From NCBI RefSeq assembly GCF_000802155.2, contig NZ_JQGJ02000003.1:531439-595438 (forward strand): a stretch of DNA of 64,000 nucleotides. The letters run 5' to 3'. The notes beneath the pieces were generated by a model that was given only the letters and a program-made list of their open reading frames with translations, was not told the origin of the DNA and ran no database searches. The position numbers and the translations under genes are program-made. Shown one piece after another: positions 63,387 to 64,000 of this stretch; the stretch's first letter is position 1, and each line of letters begins with the position of its first letter. Origin of the DNA: Pseudomonas frederiksbergensis (GTDB taxonomy: Bacteria; Pseudomonadota; Gammaproteobacteria; Pseudomonadales; Pseudomonadaceae).

Positions 63387-64000
63387 ATGCCTATCCAACA
63401 CTTATTCCTGCCCCAACATCTCGCGTTGGCGATAGCCTTGGCGCTTGGCTGTGCCGAGGTTTCGATGGCTCAGTCAGTTACCGAGGAAACCCGCACATTC
63501 GAAACAACTGCCCAGATGCAGGCTCGTCTCAAGGCGTTCGCCGCTGCGCCAGATACCCATATCGAGGAGGTTATCAAGGCTCAGGCAGCCCCCCTGACGA
63601 TGGGCGGAGGCAATGACTTGGTGAAGGTGATCAAGCAAGGCGAAGTTTTCGGGCTTACCGACGGCGGTGGCGGGACCAATATCTTGCAATTGGATATCAC
63701 CAAGGGAGGCGTAATCGGTCAAACAAGCAACTTCAAGGACCTGTACCTCAAGCAAGGCGAATGGTCCAACGAGGGCGCTTTCAACGGCGCAAGCCTGGTC
63801 GACTCCAAGGCCAGGTTAGCCAACACCGGTCAGATAGCGGGCGCGGTGCATGTGCTCGGTATTTTCGATAACCGAGGCACGGTAGGCGGGCCCGTGTTCG
63901 TGGGAAACAAAGGAACGTTCAGCGGCAACGGGACGGTCGATGCACTGGACGTGAGGGGCTTGATGAAGGTCGGTCCTGACATTGGCGCTCCTTCGGTTAT
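63387..64000 (+). CDS. Autotransporter-like surface protein, N-terminal part
   Basis: Open frame from the ATG at 63387 to the window end (204 codons, still open). A signal-peptide-like start (MPIQHLFLPQHLALAIALAL, cleavage near SMAQS) is followed by a short helical stretch. A region rich in short repeating strands comes next: WSNEGAFNGASLVDSKARLANTGQIAGAVHVLGIFDNRGTVGG. The pattern of N-x-G turns and G-rich strands resembles the beta-helical passenger of type V autotransporters. The beta-barrel would lie outside the window, so the class is provisional. Confidence 0.6.
   Translation, partial: MPIQHLFLPQHLALAIALALGCAEVSMAQSVTEETRTFETTAQMQARLKAFAAAPDTHIEEVIKAQAAPLTMGGGNDLVKVIKQGEVFGLTDGGGGTNILQLDITKGGVIGQTSNFKDLYLKQGEWSNEGAFNGASLVDSKARLANTGQIAGAVHVLGIFDNRGTVGGPVFVGNKGTFSGNGTVDALDVRGLMKVGPDIGAPSV

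Noticed and set aside
1..64000. CRISPR arrays, rRNA and tRNA genes
   Set aside because: No regularly spaced direct repeats and no rRNA or tRNA cloverleaf sequence were recognised on either strand.

Overview
The window is a chromosomal stretch of a Pseudomonas, most likely of the P. fluorescens species complex. The evidence is high GC, REP palindromes of the type GTGGCGAGGGAGCTTGCTC and GTGGGAGCGGGCTTG between genes, and a backbone order that I recall from P. aeruginosa: hupA, rubredoxin reductase and rubredoxin, ubiC-ubiA, phoB-phoR, CorC-like, M23 peptidase, receiver protein, phoU-pstBAC-pstS, MFS transporter, then purK-purE, a LysR regulator and aspA. No rRNA, tRNA, CRISPR array, transposase or prophage gene was seen.

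Left edge (1-8.9 kb): the end of a type VI secretion locus. It holds the C-terminus of the ClpV ATPase, VgrG, an Eag-type (DUF1795/DcrB-like) chaperone, a PAAR-Rhs effector whose last ~146 residues look like a RES NAD+-degrading toxin, and a 92-residue protein that looks like an MbcA/ParS toxin-binding domain. This appears to be a RES/ParS toxin-antitoxin pair rebuilt as a T6SS effector and immunity pair. A DUF6124-type gene follows, with a leader that can pair with its own ribosome binding site.

Core middle (9-41.6 kb): housekeeping and phosphate-starvation genes. Good Pho boxes lie before phoB, pstC and pstS. PhoBR senses and responds, PstSCAB imports phosphate, and PhoU links the two. purEK has an apparent terminator in its 5' leader. 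Next come aspA, an Na+:amino-acid symporter, a type I asparaginase, and an AraC regulator beside an acetylpolyamine amidohydrolase and a polyamine-binding protein. A repeated TTTTGGCC motif may be the AraC operator. A small, AT-richer metzincin-like protease gene sits alone between purE and the LysR gene.

Accessory region (41.6-60.4 kb): three very large proteins (1532, 1766 and about 1638 aa) with DUF6543-type (dermonecrotic-toxin-like) regions. The second and third are paralogues. Each carries, after a basic nuclear-localisation-like linker, the parts of an OTU cysteine protease in swapped order: a beta half ending in NHY(E/D)LL, then DGDCFF. They share a promoter-like motif at almost the same distance from their starts. 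The second toxin gene lies between a MocR-type regulator and a paiB-GNAT-GNAT operon, and about 90 bp of related, gap-free sequence flanks it on both sides. These are the best candidates for an undescribed system.

Right edge (60.5-64 kb): a homocysteine S-methyltransferase, an amino-acid ABC binding protein and permease, and the start of an autotransporter-like surface protein cut by the window end.
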